Source: Candidatus Ruthturnera sp.
GTDB lineage: Bacteria; Pseudomonadota; Gammaproteobacteria; PS1; Pseudothioglobaceae
Assembly: GCA_018648985.1 (NCBI GenBank)
Contig: JABGOT010000120.1
Location: 1 to 5,065 of the forward strand
DNA length: 5,065 bases
Direction of reading: 5' to 3'
Shown: positions 1-5,065 of the stretch, one piece after another
Position numbering within the stretch: the stretch's first letter is position 1
Layout: every line of letters begins with the position of its first letter
Notes under the pieces: model-generated
The model's input: only the letters and a program-made list of their open reading frames with translations
What the model was told of the DNA's origin: nothing
Databases searched by the model: none
Made by a program: the position numbers and the translations under genes

Positions 1-725
1 GCATTCTTGGCCTCGCCAATCTCGTCTAGCATGTTGAGTACATCTTCGTTCGCACCACCATGTAATGGGCCAGCCAAAGTACCAACAGCTGCCGACATTG
101 CGGCAAATGGGTTAGTAAGTGTGGAGGCGGTTACCATGGCTGAGAAAGTTGAAGCGTTAATGGTGTGTTCGGCATGCAAAATCAAGCAAGCGTCGAATAG
201 TTTTACAATATCATCACTTGGTTCTTTGCCACAAAGCATGTGTAAAAAGTTCTGTGCATAACCCATTGACGGATCCGGTGGCACTGGATCATAACCATTG
301 CGAATGTTTTCCCACATAGAAACCAGTGTTGCTGTTGTAGAAAGAATGTGAATCAGTGCGTTTTGGGTAACGGCAGAATCTGGTGTTGCCGCCTTGGCTT
401 CTGGATAAAAAGTTGCCATAGATGCGATCGCCATCTGCAATACGTTCATTGGATGACCCGTTGGCGGCAGTGACCACATCATCGTACGAATATTAGACTT
501 TACGCGATAATGACTTTGTAGCAAGCATCTGAACTCCTCAGTTTCTTGCTGATTTGGTAGCTCACCATGTAACAACAACATAGAGGCTTCTTCGAAAGAG
601 GCATTTTTAACCAAATCTTCAATCGAGTAACCTCGATAAGCCAAAATGCCGTTTTTGCCATCAATTGAAGAAATGGAAGATTCTGTTGCCGGAACGCCGG
701 CTAAACCAGGGATATATTCAATCAT
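1..725 (-). CDS. gltA: Citrate synthase, cyanobacterial/Gram-positive type (partial, C-terminus beyond left edge)
   Basis: This enzyme condenses acetyl-CoA with oxaloacetate to citrate in the cytoplasm, the entry step of the TCA cycle. The reading frame is open from the ATG at 725 to the window edge, giving 241 complete codons. The start reads MIEYIPGLAGVPATESSIS, followed by DGKNGILAYRGYSIEDL near residues 22-38. Two active-site blocks are visible: LHAEHTINASTF (His187 in HAEH) and AGPLHGGAN (His222). The third catalytic residue, an Asp, and the GFGHRVY-type motif must lie in the missing part, roughly the last third of a protein expected to be about 370-390 residues. It lacks the N-terminal extension of the E. 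coli hexameric NADH-inhibited GltA, and its sequence recalls cyanobacterial and Gram-positive dimeric enzymes. The ATG overlaps the erpA stop by 4 bp (ATGA) and has no clear Shine-Dalgarno, so coupled translation is likely. 2-methylcitrate synthase (PrpC) belongs to the same superfamily and cannot be fully excluded, but no prp genes are visible. The symbol is by function, not orthology to E. coli gltA. Confidence 0.9.
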   Translation of the reverse strand, partial: MIEYIPGLAGVPATESSISSIDGKNGILAYRGYSIEDLVKNASFEEASMLLLHGELPNQQETEEFRCLLQSHYRVKSNIRTMMWSLPPTGHPMNVLQMAIASMATFYPEAKAATPDSAVTQNALIHILSTTATLVSMWENIRNGYDPVPPDPSMGYAQNFLHMLCGKEPSDDIVKLFDACLILHAEHTINASTFSAMVTASTLTNPFAAMSAAVGTLAGPLHGGANEDVLNMLDEIGEAKN

Positions 726-1075
726 ACTGAGAACGATGAGCCACAACCACAAGTGGTTTTGGCATTTGGATTGTGGATAATAAAGCGTGAACCTTGTAAG
801 TCTTCAAGGTAATCAACAGTGGCACCAATTAAATATTGGTAGCTCATTGGGTCAACAACAAGGCGTACGCCGTTGTTATCAACAGAACTGTCACCCTCTT
901 TGTATTTTTCATCAAAGGTAAAGCCATAAGAAAAACCAGAACAACCACCGCCCGTAATGTAGACGCGTAGCTTTAGGTCTTCGTTTTTCTCTTCAACAAT
1001 TAAGTCAGCTACTTTTTTAGCAGCAGAATCGCTAAAAATAATATCAGCTTCTTCTAAAGCTTGTGCTGTGTCCAT
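722..1075 (-). CDS. erpA: A-type iron-sulfur cluster carrier/insertion protein ErpA
   Basis: ErpA is a cytoplasmic A-type carrier that receives Fe-S clusters from the assembly scaffold and passes them to apoproteins; in E. coli it is needed for isoprenoid synthesis (IspG/IspH) and respiratory enzymes. The 117-residue product has the family length (E. coli ErpA is 114). The three cluster-binding cysteines are present: Cys45 in YITGGGCSGF and Cys109/Cys111 in the C-terminal TTCGCGSSFSV. The stretches LKLRVYITGGGCSGF, VVDPMS and GSRFI-NPNAK match ErpA better than IscA or SufA, which supports the specific name. The start has a strong AGGAG six bases upstream, directly after the argC stop codon. 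The stop codon overlaps the start of the downstream citrate synthase gene. Placement next to argC is seen in other gammaproteobacteria such as Pseudomonas, where argC and erpA are near neighbours. No Fe-S-dependent enzyme is encoded in the visible window. Confidence 0.95.
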   Translation of the reverse strand: MDTAQALEEADIIFSDSAAKKVADLIVEEKNEDLKLRVYITGGGCSGFSYGFTFDEKYKEGDSSVDNNGVRLVVDPMSYQYLIGATVDYLEDLQGSRFIIHNPNAKTTCGCGSSFSV

Positions 1076-1081
1076 AGTTAT

Positions 1082-1086
1082 CTCCT
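1082..1086 (-). promoter_or_regulatory. Shine-Dalgarno of erpA
   Basis: On the minus strand the sequence reads TAA-AGGAG-ATAACT-ATG: a strong AGGAG begins immediately after the argC stop codon (1087-1089) and lies six bases before the erpA ATG at 1075. This fixes the erpA start and shows that erpA can recruit ribosomes itself, unlike the coupled gene after it. Confidence 0.75.
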
Positions 1087-2118
1087 TTAAGGCAGTAAGC
1101 CGATTTGTTCTAGGCCTAGCCCTTCATCCATGTCAAACATGATGTTCATGTTTTGTATTGCTTGTCCTGCTGCGCCTTTGATAAGGTTGTCAATCACGGA
1201 CGTTATTACTAACTTACCGCCAACCGATTTTTGTGCGGCAATTTGGCAAAAGTTGCTTGATTTAACACTGCGCGTTTCAGCTGCAATACCTGCGCCAAGA
1301 ACGGTTACAAAATGCTCGTCTTTATAAGCAGCCTCAAGTATTGATTGTACATCAGTGTTAGTATCTAATAAGTCCACATAAATTGTGGATTCCATGCCAC
1401 GAATCATTGGCACTAAGTGCGGAATGAAAGTTAAACCAATCGGCTCGCCACCCGCCAATAAACTTAATTCTTGTTTTATTTCTGGGTAATGACGATGGCC
1501 ACTTACGCCATAAGCTTTAACAGACTCACTGGCTTCACACAATAGCATTGCTTGGTTTGCACCACGACCCGCACCACTGACACCTGTTTTAGAGTCGACA
1601 ATAATGCTTGATAAATCAATCAGTTTGTTTTCAATCAACGGCTTAAGCGCTAACAAGACAGTGGTTGGGAAACAGCCTGGATTGCCAATTAATTGTGCGT
1701 TTTTAATTTGATCACGATTGATTTCAGAAAGCCCGTACACTGAGGATGCTAGTAGGTCATCTTGGAAATTTTCCAAACCATACCATTGTGCATATTCGTC
1801 TTTATCGCGCAAACGGAAGTCTGGACCTAGATCAATTACTTTAATACCTTTATCAATAAAAGTACCAGCGGTTTCCATCGCAACACCGTGTGGCGTTGCA
1901 AAGAAAATCACATCGCATTCATCTAAGATTGCATCACCGGGCGCGGTAAAAGCCAAATCTGTTTGCCCCGCTAAAGACGGGAAAAAATCACCAACCAGTT
2001 GCCCAGCTTCTGAACGAGAACTAATGGCAATCACCTCCACCTGTGCGTGGTTGTGCAACAGGCGCAACAGCTCAACGCCGGTATAGCCAGTGCCACCGAT
2101 GATGCCCGCTTTAATCAT
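1087..2118 (-). CDS. argC: N-acetyl-gamma-glutamyl-phosphate reductase
   Basis: ArgC catalyses the NADPH-dependent reduction of N-acetyl-glutamyl phosphate to N-acetylglutamate semialdehyde, the third step of arginine synthesis from glutamate, in the cytoplasm. The 343-residue protein has the length of the common bacterial form. An N-terminal Rossmann fold carries GIIGGTGYTGVELLRLL (residues 5-21). The catalytic Cys149 sits in GNPGCFPTT, followed by the conserved GVSGAGRGA (179-187). The SGHRHYPEI motif (206-214) supplies the active-site His208, 59 residues after the Cys as in the M. tuberculosis enzyme. FIPHLVPMIRGM follows in the C-terminal half. The start overlaps the accC stop by one base (TAATG), and a GGAG lies ten bases upstream inside the accC end. 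In many gammaproteobacteria prmA follows accC; here argC takes that place. No other arg gene is in view, so arginine synthesis must be completed by genes elsewhere. Confidence 0.96.
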   Translation of the reverse strand: MIKAGIIGGTGYTGVELLRLLHNHAQVEVIAISSRSEAGQLVGDFFPSLAGQTDLAFTAPGDAILDECDVIFFATPHGVAMETAGTFIDKGIKVIDLGPDFRLRDKDEYAQWYGLENFQDDLLASSVYGLSEINRDQIKNAQLIGNPGCFPTTVLLALKPLIENKLIDLSSIIVDSKTGVSGAGRGANQAMLLCEASESVKAYGVSGHRHYPEIKQELSLLAGGEPIGLTFIPHLVPMIRGMESTIYVDLLDTNTDVQSILEAAYKDEHFVTVLGAGIAAETRSVKSSNFCQIAAQKSVGGKLVITSVIDNLIKGAAGQAIQNMNIMFDMDEGLGLEQIGLLP

Positions 2119-3479
2119 TAGTGAGATTCTCCAAGCATTTTTTCAAGGTAATGAATATTCATGCCGCCTTCGCGGAAAGTTTCATCTTCCATAATACGTG
2201 CTTGTAATGGAATGTTGGTTTTGATGCCGTCAATCACCATTTCATCGAGTGCGTTTTGCATTTTGATGATGGCACCAAGTCGCGTATCGGCAAAAGTAAT
2301 CAACTTTCCAATCATTGAATCATAGTGCGGTGGAACCATATAGCCGTTGTAAACATGTGAGTCAACGCGCACACCTAAACCACCAGCCACGTGGTACTGG
2401 GTAATTGTTCCAGGCGACGGCATGAAGTTATTTGGATCTTCTGCATTGATACGACATTCAACTGAATGACCTTTAATTTCTACATCGTCCTGCGTAAAAG
2501 ACAGCTTTTGTCCATCAGCAATCATAATTTGTTCGCGCACGATATCAATGCCGGTAATCATCTCAGTAACCGGGTGCTCTACTTGAACACGGGTGTTCAT
2601 TTCAATAAAGTAAAACTCATCATTTTCAAATAAAAATTCAAACGTACCCGCGCCTCGATAATTAATCGCCTTACACGCGTCGGCACAAACTGTACCAATC
2701 TTGTTACGTAATTCGGGTGTAATACCTGGTGCTGGCGCTTCTTCCACTACTTTTTGGTGACGGCGTTGCATAGAGCAATCACGCTCACCTAGGTGAACTG
2801 CATTGCCATGCTCGTCTGCCAACACTTGAATTTCAACATGTCGAGGTGTGGTTAGAAATTTTTCCATATAGACTTCTGCATTGCCAAAAAAACTTAAGCC
2901 TTCAGACTTGGCAAGCTCAATTGAGCTGAGTAAATTTTCTTCCTTCTCTACCACTTGCATGCCGCGACCGCCACCACCGCCAGAAGCTTTAATAATAATT
3001 GGCAGGCCAATACTCCTTGCGATCTCCATGTTTTCAATATCGTTAGTGCCTAAACCACCGTCTGATCCTGGTACGCAAGGCACACTAGATTTTTGCATGG
3101 CTTCAATGGCAGCTACTTTGTCGCCCATGATGCGAATATTTTCAGCCCTAGGACCAATAAAAATAAAGCCACTTTCTTCAACACGTTGTGCGAAGTCTGC
3201 ACTTTCAGATAGGAAGCCATAACCCGGATGAATTGCATCTGCATGCGTCACTTCAGCCGCACTAATCAGTGCTGGAATGTTAAGGTAACTATCGGTTGAT
3301 GAGGGAGGGCCAATACACACAGACTCATCCGCCAGGCGCACATGTTTTAAGCACTTATCTGCTGTTGAATAAACAGCCACAGTTTTAATACCCAGCTCTT
3401 TACAAGCGCGCAAAATACGCAAGGCGATTTCACCACGGTTGGCGATTAAAACTTTCTGAATTTTATTCATCGAGCTCAT
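2118..3479 (-). CDS. accC: Acetyl-CoA carboxylase, biotin carboxylase subunit
   Basis: AccC uses ATP and bicarbonate to carboxylate the biotin carried on AccB, the first half-reaction of acetyl-CoA carboxylase, which makes malonyl-CoA for fatty acid synthesis. The 453 residues compare with 449 in E. coli. The N-terminal domain opens with KVLIANRGEIALRILRA. The ATP-grasp domain has the glycine-rich loop KASGGGGGRGMQVV (164-177), HLGERDCSMQRRHQKVVEEAPAP and IEMNTRVQVEHPVTE. All key residues are present, offset by +5 from E. coli: Lys121, Lys164, His214, Lys243, Glu281, Glu293, Asn295, Arg297 and Arg343. The chosen ATG overlaps the accB stop (ATGA). An in-frame ATG at 3470, giving MNKIQKVLIANRGE, lies closer to the usual N-terminus and is a possible alternative; neither has a strong Shine-Dalgarno. 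The carboxyltransferase subunits AccA and AccD are not in the window, as is usual for proteobacteria. Confidence 0.98.
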   Translation of the reverse strand: MSSMNKIQKVLIANRGEIALRILRACKELGIKTVAVYSTADKCLKHVRLADESVCIGPPSSTDSYLNIPALISAAEVTHADAIHPGYGFLSESADFAQRVEESGFIFIGPRAENIRIMGDKVAAIEAMQKSSVPCVPGSDGGLGTNDIENMEIARSIGLPIIIKASGGGGGRGMQVVEKEENLLSSIELAKSEGLSFFGNAEVYMEKFLTTPRHVEIQVLADEHGNAVHLGERDCSMQRRHQKVVEEAPAPGITPELRNKIGTVCADACKAINYRGAGTFEFLFENDEFYFIEMNTRVQVEHPVTEMITGIDIVREQIMIADGQKLSFTQDDVEIKGHSVECRINAEDPNNFMPSPGTITQYHVAGGLGVRVDSHVYNGYMVPPHYDSMIGKLITFADTRLGAIIKMQNALDEMVIDGIKTNIPLQARIMEDETFREGGMNIHYLEKMLGESH

Positions 3480-3928
3480 TGGATTACAATCAGAGTTTGA
3501 CCAAATTCAACTGCATCGCCATCATTGCACGGAATTTCAGTCACTGTACCTGACTGATCAGCCTCAATCTGGTTCATGATTTTCATCGCCTCAACAATAC
3601 AGATCGTATCACCTTGGTTGACATGTTGGCCGATCTTAACAAAGGCTTCAGACGTTGGCGACGCTGCACCATAATAAGTGCCGACCATTGGCGAAGTAAT
3701 TGGGTGACCATCAACAACTGGTGCCGCGCCTTCAGCGGCGGCTTCTACCGGTGCAGCTGCTACAGCCGGTGCTGCGACAGGTGCTGCCATTGCTACCGGT
3801 GCAGCTGCGACAGGCGCATCACCATAACGAGAAATGCGAACCGATTCTTCACCCTCATGAATTTCAATCTCTGCCATGCCAGACTGCTCTAACAGTTCCA
3901 TTAGTTTTTTTACTTTACGAATGTCCAT
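3476..3928 (-). CDS. accB: Acetyl-CoA carboxylase, biotin carboxyl carrier protein
   Basis: AccB carries the covalently bound biotin that shuttles CO2 between AccC and the AccA/AccD carboxyltransferase. The 150-residue protein (156 in E. coli) has three parts. The N-terminal segment (1-36, MDIRKVKKLMELLEQSGM...) is charged. An Ala/Pro/Val-rich flexible linker spans about 38-71. The C-terminal biotinyl domain (about 75-150) begins HPITSPMVGTYY. Biotin is expected on Lys116 in VEAMKIMNQIEAD, in the exact EAMKxMN motif. The SPTSEAFVKIG segment corresponds to the thumb of the E. coli protein. Translation probably uses AAGGGGA six to seven bases before the ATG. It lies 15 bp after aroQ and overlaps accC by 4 bp, which would help keep the two partner subunits at matched levels. 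In E. coli AccB represses its own operon; nothing visible here tests that. Confidence 0.97.
   Translation of the reverse strand: MDIRKVKKLMELLEQSGMAEIEIHEGEESVRISRYGDAPVAAAPVAMAAPVAAPAVAAAPVEAAAEGAAPVVDGHPITSPMVGTYYGAASPTSEAFVKIGQHVNQGDTICIVEAMKIMNQIEADQSGTVTEIPCNDGDAVEFGQTLIVIQ
3745..3808. repeat. Imperfect repeats in the accB linker
   Basis: The same 16 bases, ctaccggtgcagctgc, occur at 3745-3760 and 3793-3808, exactly 48 bp (16 codons) apart. An 11-base unit gctgcgacagg also occurs at 3771-3781 and 3804-3814. They encode the Ala/Pro/Val-rich linker of AccB and are in frame, so changes in copy number would lengthen or shorten the linker without breaking the protein. Confidence 0.6.
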
Positions 3929-3933
3929 TTTAT

Positions 3934-3940
3934 TCCCCTT
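3934..3940 (-). promoter_or_regulatory. Shine-Dalgarno of accB
   Basis: On the minus strand AAGGGGA lies in the 15-bp gap between the aroQ stop and the accB ATG, with four Gs ending six bases before the start. It is the only purine-rich run in the gap and supports the accB start at 3928. Confidence 0.6.
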
Positions 3941-3943
3941 TAT

Positions 3944-4384
3944 TTATGTTTTTTGAATGTGTTTAATTGCTGCATTCATTGCGAATTCATAGCCTTGTGC
4001 ACCAAAGCCAGAAATCACCCCTTGTGCAATGTCTGAAAAATATGATTTAGAACGAAACTCCTCGCGCTTGTATACATTAGACAAGTGAATTTCAGTGAAT
4101 GGAATATCAACTGCCAACATTGCATCACGCAGTGCAACCGAAGTGTGTGTGAAAGCTGCTGGGTTGATAATAATATATTTAACACCGTCTTTATGTGCTT
4201 GATGAATACGATCAATCAGCCCAACTTCTGCATTATCTTGATGATGGCCAAGTGTTAAACCAGCCTGCGTTGCGATATCAGTTGCATGATTTACAATGTC
4301 ATCCAGAGTTTGCGCACCATAATGATCAGGCTCACGTGTGCCGAGCATATTGAGGTTTGGACCATTTAGCAGCAAAATATCCAT
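3944..4384 (-). CDS. aroQ: Type II 3-dehydroquinate dehydratase
   Basis: AroQ removes water from 3-dehydroquinate to give 3-dehydroshikimate, the third step of the shikimate pathway to aromatic amino acids. Type II enzymes form cytoplasmic dodecamers and are unrelated to the type I AroD of E. coli. The 146 residues are the usual length. The N-terminus reads ILLLNGPNLNMLGTREPDHYG, with Arg17 on the lid loop and the catalytic Tyr22. Asn74 (INPAAFTHTS), His80, His100 (EIHLSN) and Arg111 (REEFR) match the known active-site positions of the M. tuberculosis enzyme. Two small variations are visible: QDNAEVGLID where QSNxEGELID is common, and FRSKSYFS where FRHHSYLS is common; neither removes a catalytic residue. 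The ATG at 4384 is chosen because ILLLNGPN follows at once, as in relatives; its Shine-Dalgarno is weak. The position between dsbD and accB matches other gammaproteobacteria. Confidence 0.97.
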   Translation of the reverse strand: MDILLLNGPNLNMLGTREPDHYGAQTLDDIVNHATDIATQAGLTLGHHQDNAEVGLIDRIHQAHKDGVKYIIINPAAFTHTSVALRDAMLAVDIPFTEIHLSNVYKREEFRSKSYFSDIAQGVISGFGAQGYEFAMNAAIKHIQKT

Positions 4385-4414
4385 TATTGTAACCAGAGTT
4401 GTTAAATAAAACTG

Positions 4415-4442
4415 ATTTTACCACCAACATCACGTATGTTAG
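4415..4442 (-). promoter_or_regulatory. Possible sigma-70 promoter before aroQ-accBC
   Basis: In the 109-bp gap between dsbD and aroQ the minus strand has TAAAAT (4415-4420, 5 of 6 to the -10 consensus), preceded by TGG to give an extended -10. CTAACA lies 16 bp upstream (4437-4442, 4 of 6 to the -35 consensus). Transcription would begin near 4408 and leave a leader of about 25 bases before the aroQ ATG. This is a prediction by eye; the extended -10 is the best part of it. Read-through from dsbD is equally possible, since I see no terminator in the gap. Confidence 0.4.
4426..4440. repeat. Short inverted repeat in the aroQ promoter region
   Basis: The dyad AACAT-CACGT-ATGTT has perfect 5-bp arms around a 5-base centre and can be extended by a G-T and a C-G pair on the minus strand. 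It lies between the predicted -10 and -35 and overlaps the latter, a typical place for a repressor operator. There is no T-run after it, so it is not a terminator. Dyads this short also occur by chance. Confidence 0.3.
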
Positions 4443-4493
4443 AAGGCTTTATCAGCATTTTAACTACACAATCTTTAGTGATTTTCTCAAGTA

Positions 4494-5065
4494 TTACTGA
4501 GATTTTTTCAAATGTTCGAGAAAGCCTTGTGCGTTAATCTCACCAACAATACGTTGTGGGCGATTCTCGATACCATTTTTGAAAAACAAAATTGCTGGCG
4601 GCCCAATAATATTAAAGCGAGTCATTAATGCTTTATCAGTGGCGTCGTTGGCAGTAACATCCGCTTGTAATGCAATCACATTTTGCATTTTATTAACCAC
4701 ATCGGCATTTGAGAATACGAAGCGCTCTAGTTCTTTACAAGAAATACACCAATCAGCATAGAAATCGAGCATTACAATTTGGTTATTGGCTTTGGCTCTA
4801 AGCAATGCTTGGTCAAGATCTTTGTTCGATTTAATTTTTTCAAATTTAACATGTACTTGCTCTACTTGAGCGCCGTTACCATAGCCAGCAAGTGGTGCTA
4901 GCATGTCGCCACCACCGCGAGCCACTAAGCCCCAAAGTAAAATACCGTAAGCCAACACCAGTAAGCCAATGGCTTTAAAGATACGTTGCCATGGTGTTGG
5001 TGTGTTAGTGAGTGAGTTTAATACGCCCATCGCAATTGGCGAGAAGCTAAATAAAGTTGCCCACA
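4494..5065 (-). CDS. dsbD: Thiol:disulfide interchange protein DsbD (partial, N-terminal part beyond right edge)
   Basis: DsbD moves electrons from cytoplasmic thioredoxin across the inner membrane to periplasmic partners such as DsbC and cytochrome c maturation proteins. The final 189 residues are visible. The frame stays open to the window edge (WATLFSFSPIA precedes the internal Met at 5030), so that Met is not the start. One membrane segment is seen, about IFKAIGLLVLAYGILLWGLVA, which should be the last helix of the central domain. A periplasmic thioredoxin-fold gamma domain follows, with FYADWCISCKELE; the CxxC cysteines are encoded at 4746-4748 and 4737-4739. GPPAILFF carries the cis-proline loop that packs against them. 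The WCxxCK-E-E pattern matches DsbD gamma domains (WCVACKEFE in E. coli). The N-terminal alpha domain and most of the membrane domain are outside the window. The neighbouring aroQ and accBC are usual companions in gammaproteobacteria. Confidence 0.93.
   Translation of the reverse strand, partial: WATLFSFSPIAMGVLNSLTNTPTPWQRIFKAIGLLVLAYGILLWGLVARGGGDMLAPLAGYGNGAQVEQVHVKFEKIKSNKDLDQALLRAKANNQIVMLDFYADWCISCKELERFVFSNADVVNKMQNVIALQADVTANDATDKALMTRFNIIGPPAILFFKNGIENRPQRIVGEINAQGFLEHLKKSQ

Noticed and set aside
7..261. Plus-strand open frame of 84 codons
   Set aside because: It lies entirely antisense to the citrate synthase gene, whose conserved HAEHTINASTF and GPLHGGAN motifs fall in this region; no family resemblance of its own.
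289..477. Minus-strand open frame of 62 codons inside the citrate synthase region
   Set aside because: It is another frame of the same strand as the citrate synthase gene, and the main frame here is intact and conserved, so it is a shadow and not a sign of frameshift.
1718..2086. Plus-strand open frame of 122 codons
   Set aside because: Fully antisense to argC, with low-complexity composition and no recognisable domain or ribosome site.
2881..3222. Plus-strand open frame of 113 codons with a proline run
   Set aside because: Antisense to accC; the proline run is only the complement of the glycine-rich ATP-grasp loop.
3614..3966. Two overlapping plus-strand frames rich in Cys/Arg or Leu/Gln
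   Set aside because: They are antisense readings of the Ala-rich AccB linker, whose repeats keep several frames open; composition is not protein-like.
4385..4493. Rho-independent terminator after dsbD
   Set aside because: The only stem-loops are short and AT-rich, with no GC-rich stem followed by a T-run in the direction of transcription.
4494..5030. A separate 178-residue membrane-anchored thioredoxin starting at the Met at 5030
   Set aside because: The frame continues without a stop to the window edge and the added residues fit the DsbD membrane domain, so it is the end of a longer gene.
1..5065. tRNA, rRNA, CRISPR, insertion sequence, phage or toxin-antitoxin content
   Set aside because: Nearly all bases are accounted for by conserved metabolic genes on one strand, and no direct-repeat array, terminal inverted repeats or RNA gene signature was seen.

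Overview
The window looks like core chromosome of a gammaproteobacterium with moderately low GC (low 40s percent by eye). The best taxonomic clues are the order dsbD-aroQ-accB-accC, an arrangement familiar from gammaproteobacteria, and an ErpA very close to the enterobacterial protein. I cannot name a genus from the sequence alone. The compact layout and cyanobacterial-type citrate synthase would fit a marine or sulfur-oxidising lineage, but that is speculation.

Every supported gene is on the minus strand, so the window reads right to left. It holds the C-terminal part of dsbD (cut by the right edge), a 109-bp gap with a plausible promoter, then aroQ, accB, accC, argC, erpA and a citrate synthase gene cut by the left edge. 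From aroQ onward the genes are nearly gapless: aroQ/accB 15 bp apart, accB/accC overlapping by 4 bp (ATGA), accC/argC by 1 bp (TAATG), argC/erpA 11 bp apart, and erpA/citrate synthase overlapping by 4 bp (ATGA). This strongly suggests one transcript with translational coupling.

The products belong to different pathways: disulfide reductant transfer (DsbD), the shikimate pathway (AroQ), the first step of fatty acid synthesis (AccB and AccC, two subunits of acetyl-CoA carboxylase), arginine synthesis (ArgC), Fe-S cluster delivery (ErpA) and entry into the TCA cycle (citrate synthase). AccBC and citrate synthase share acetyl-CoA as substrate, so co-transcription could link carbon partitioning, but this is inference.

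There are no RNA genes, mobile elements, CRISPR arrays or phage genes that I can support, and no stretch over 300 bases lacks a gene. I found no clearly new biological system. The points most worth a second look are the argC-erpA-citrate synthase tail behind accBC, the type of citrate synthase, and a small dyad inside the predicted promoter before aroQ.
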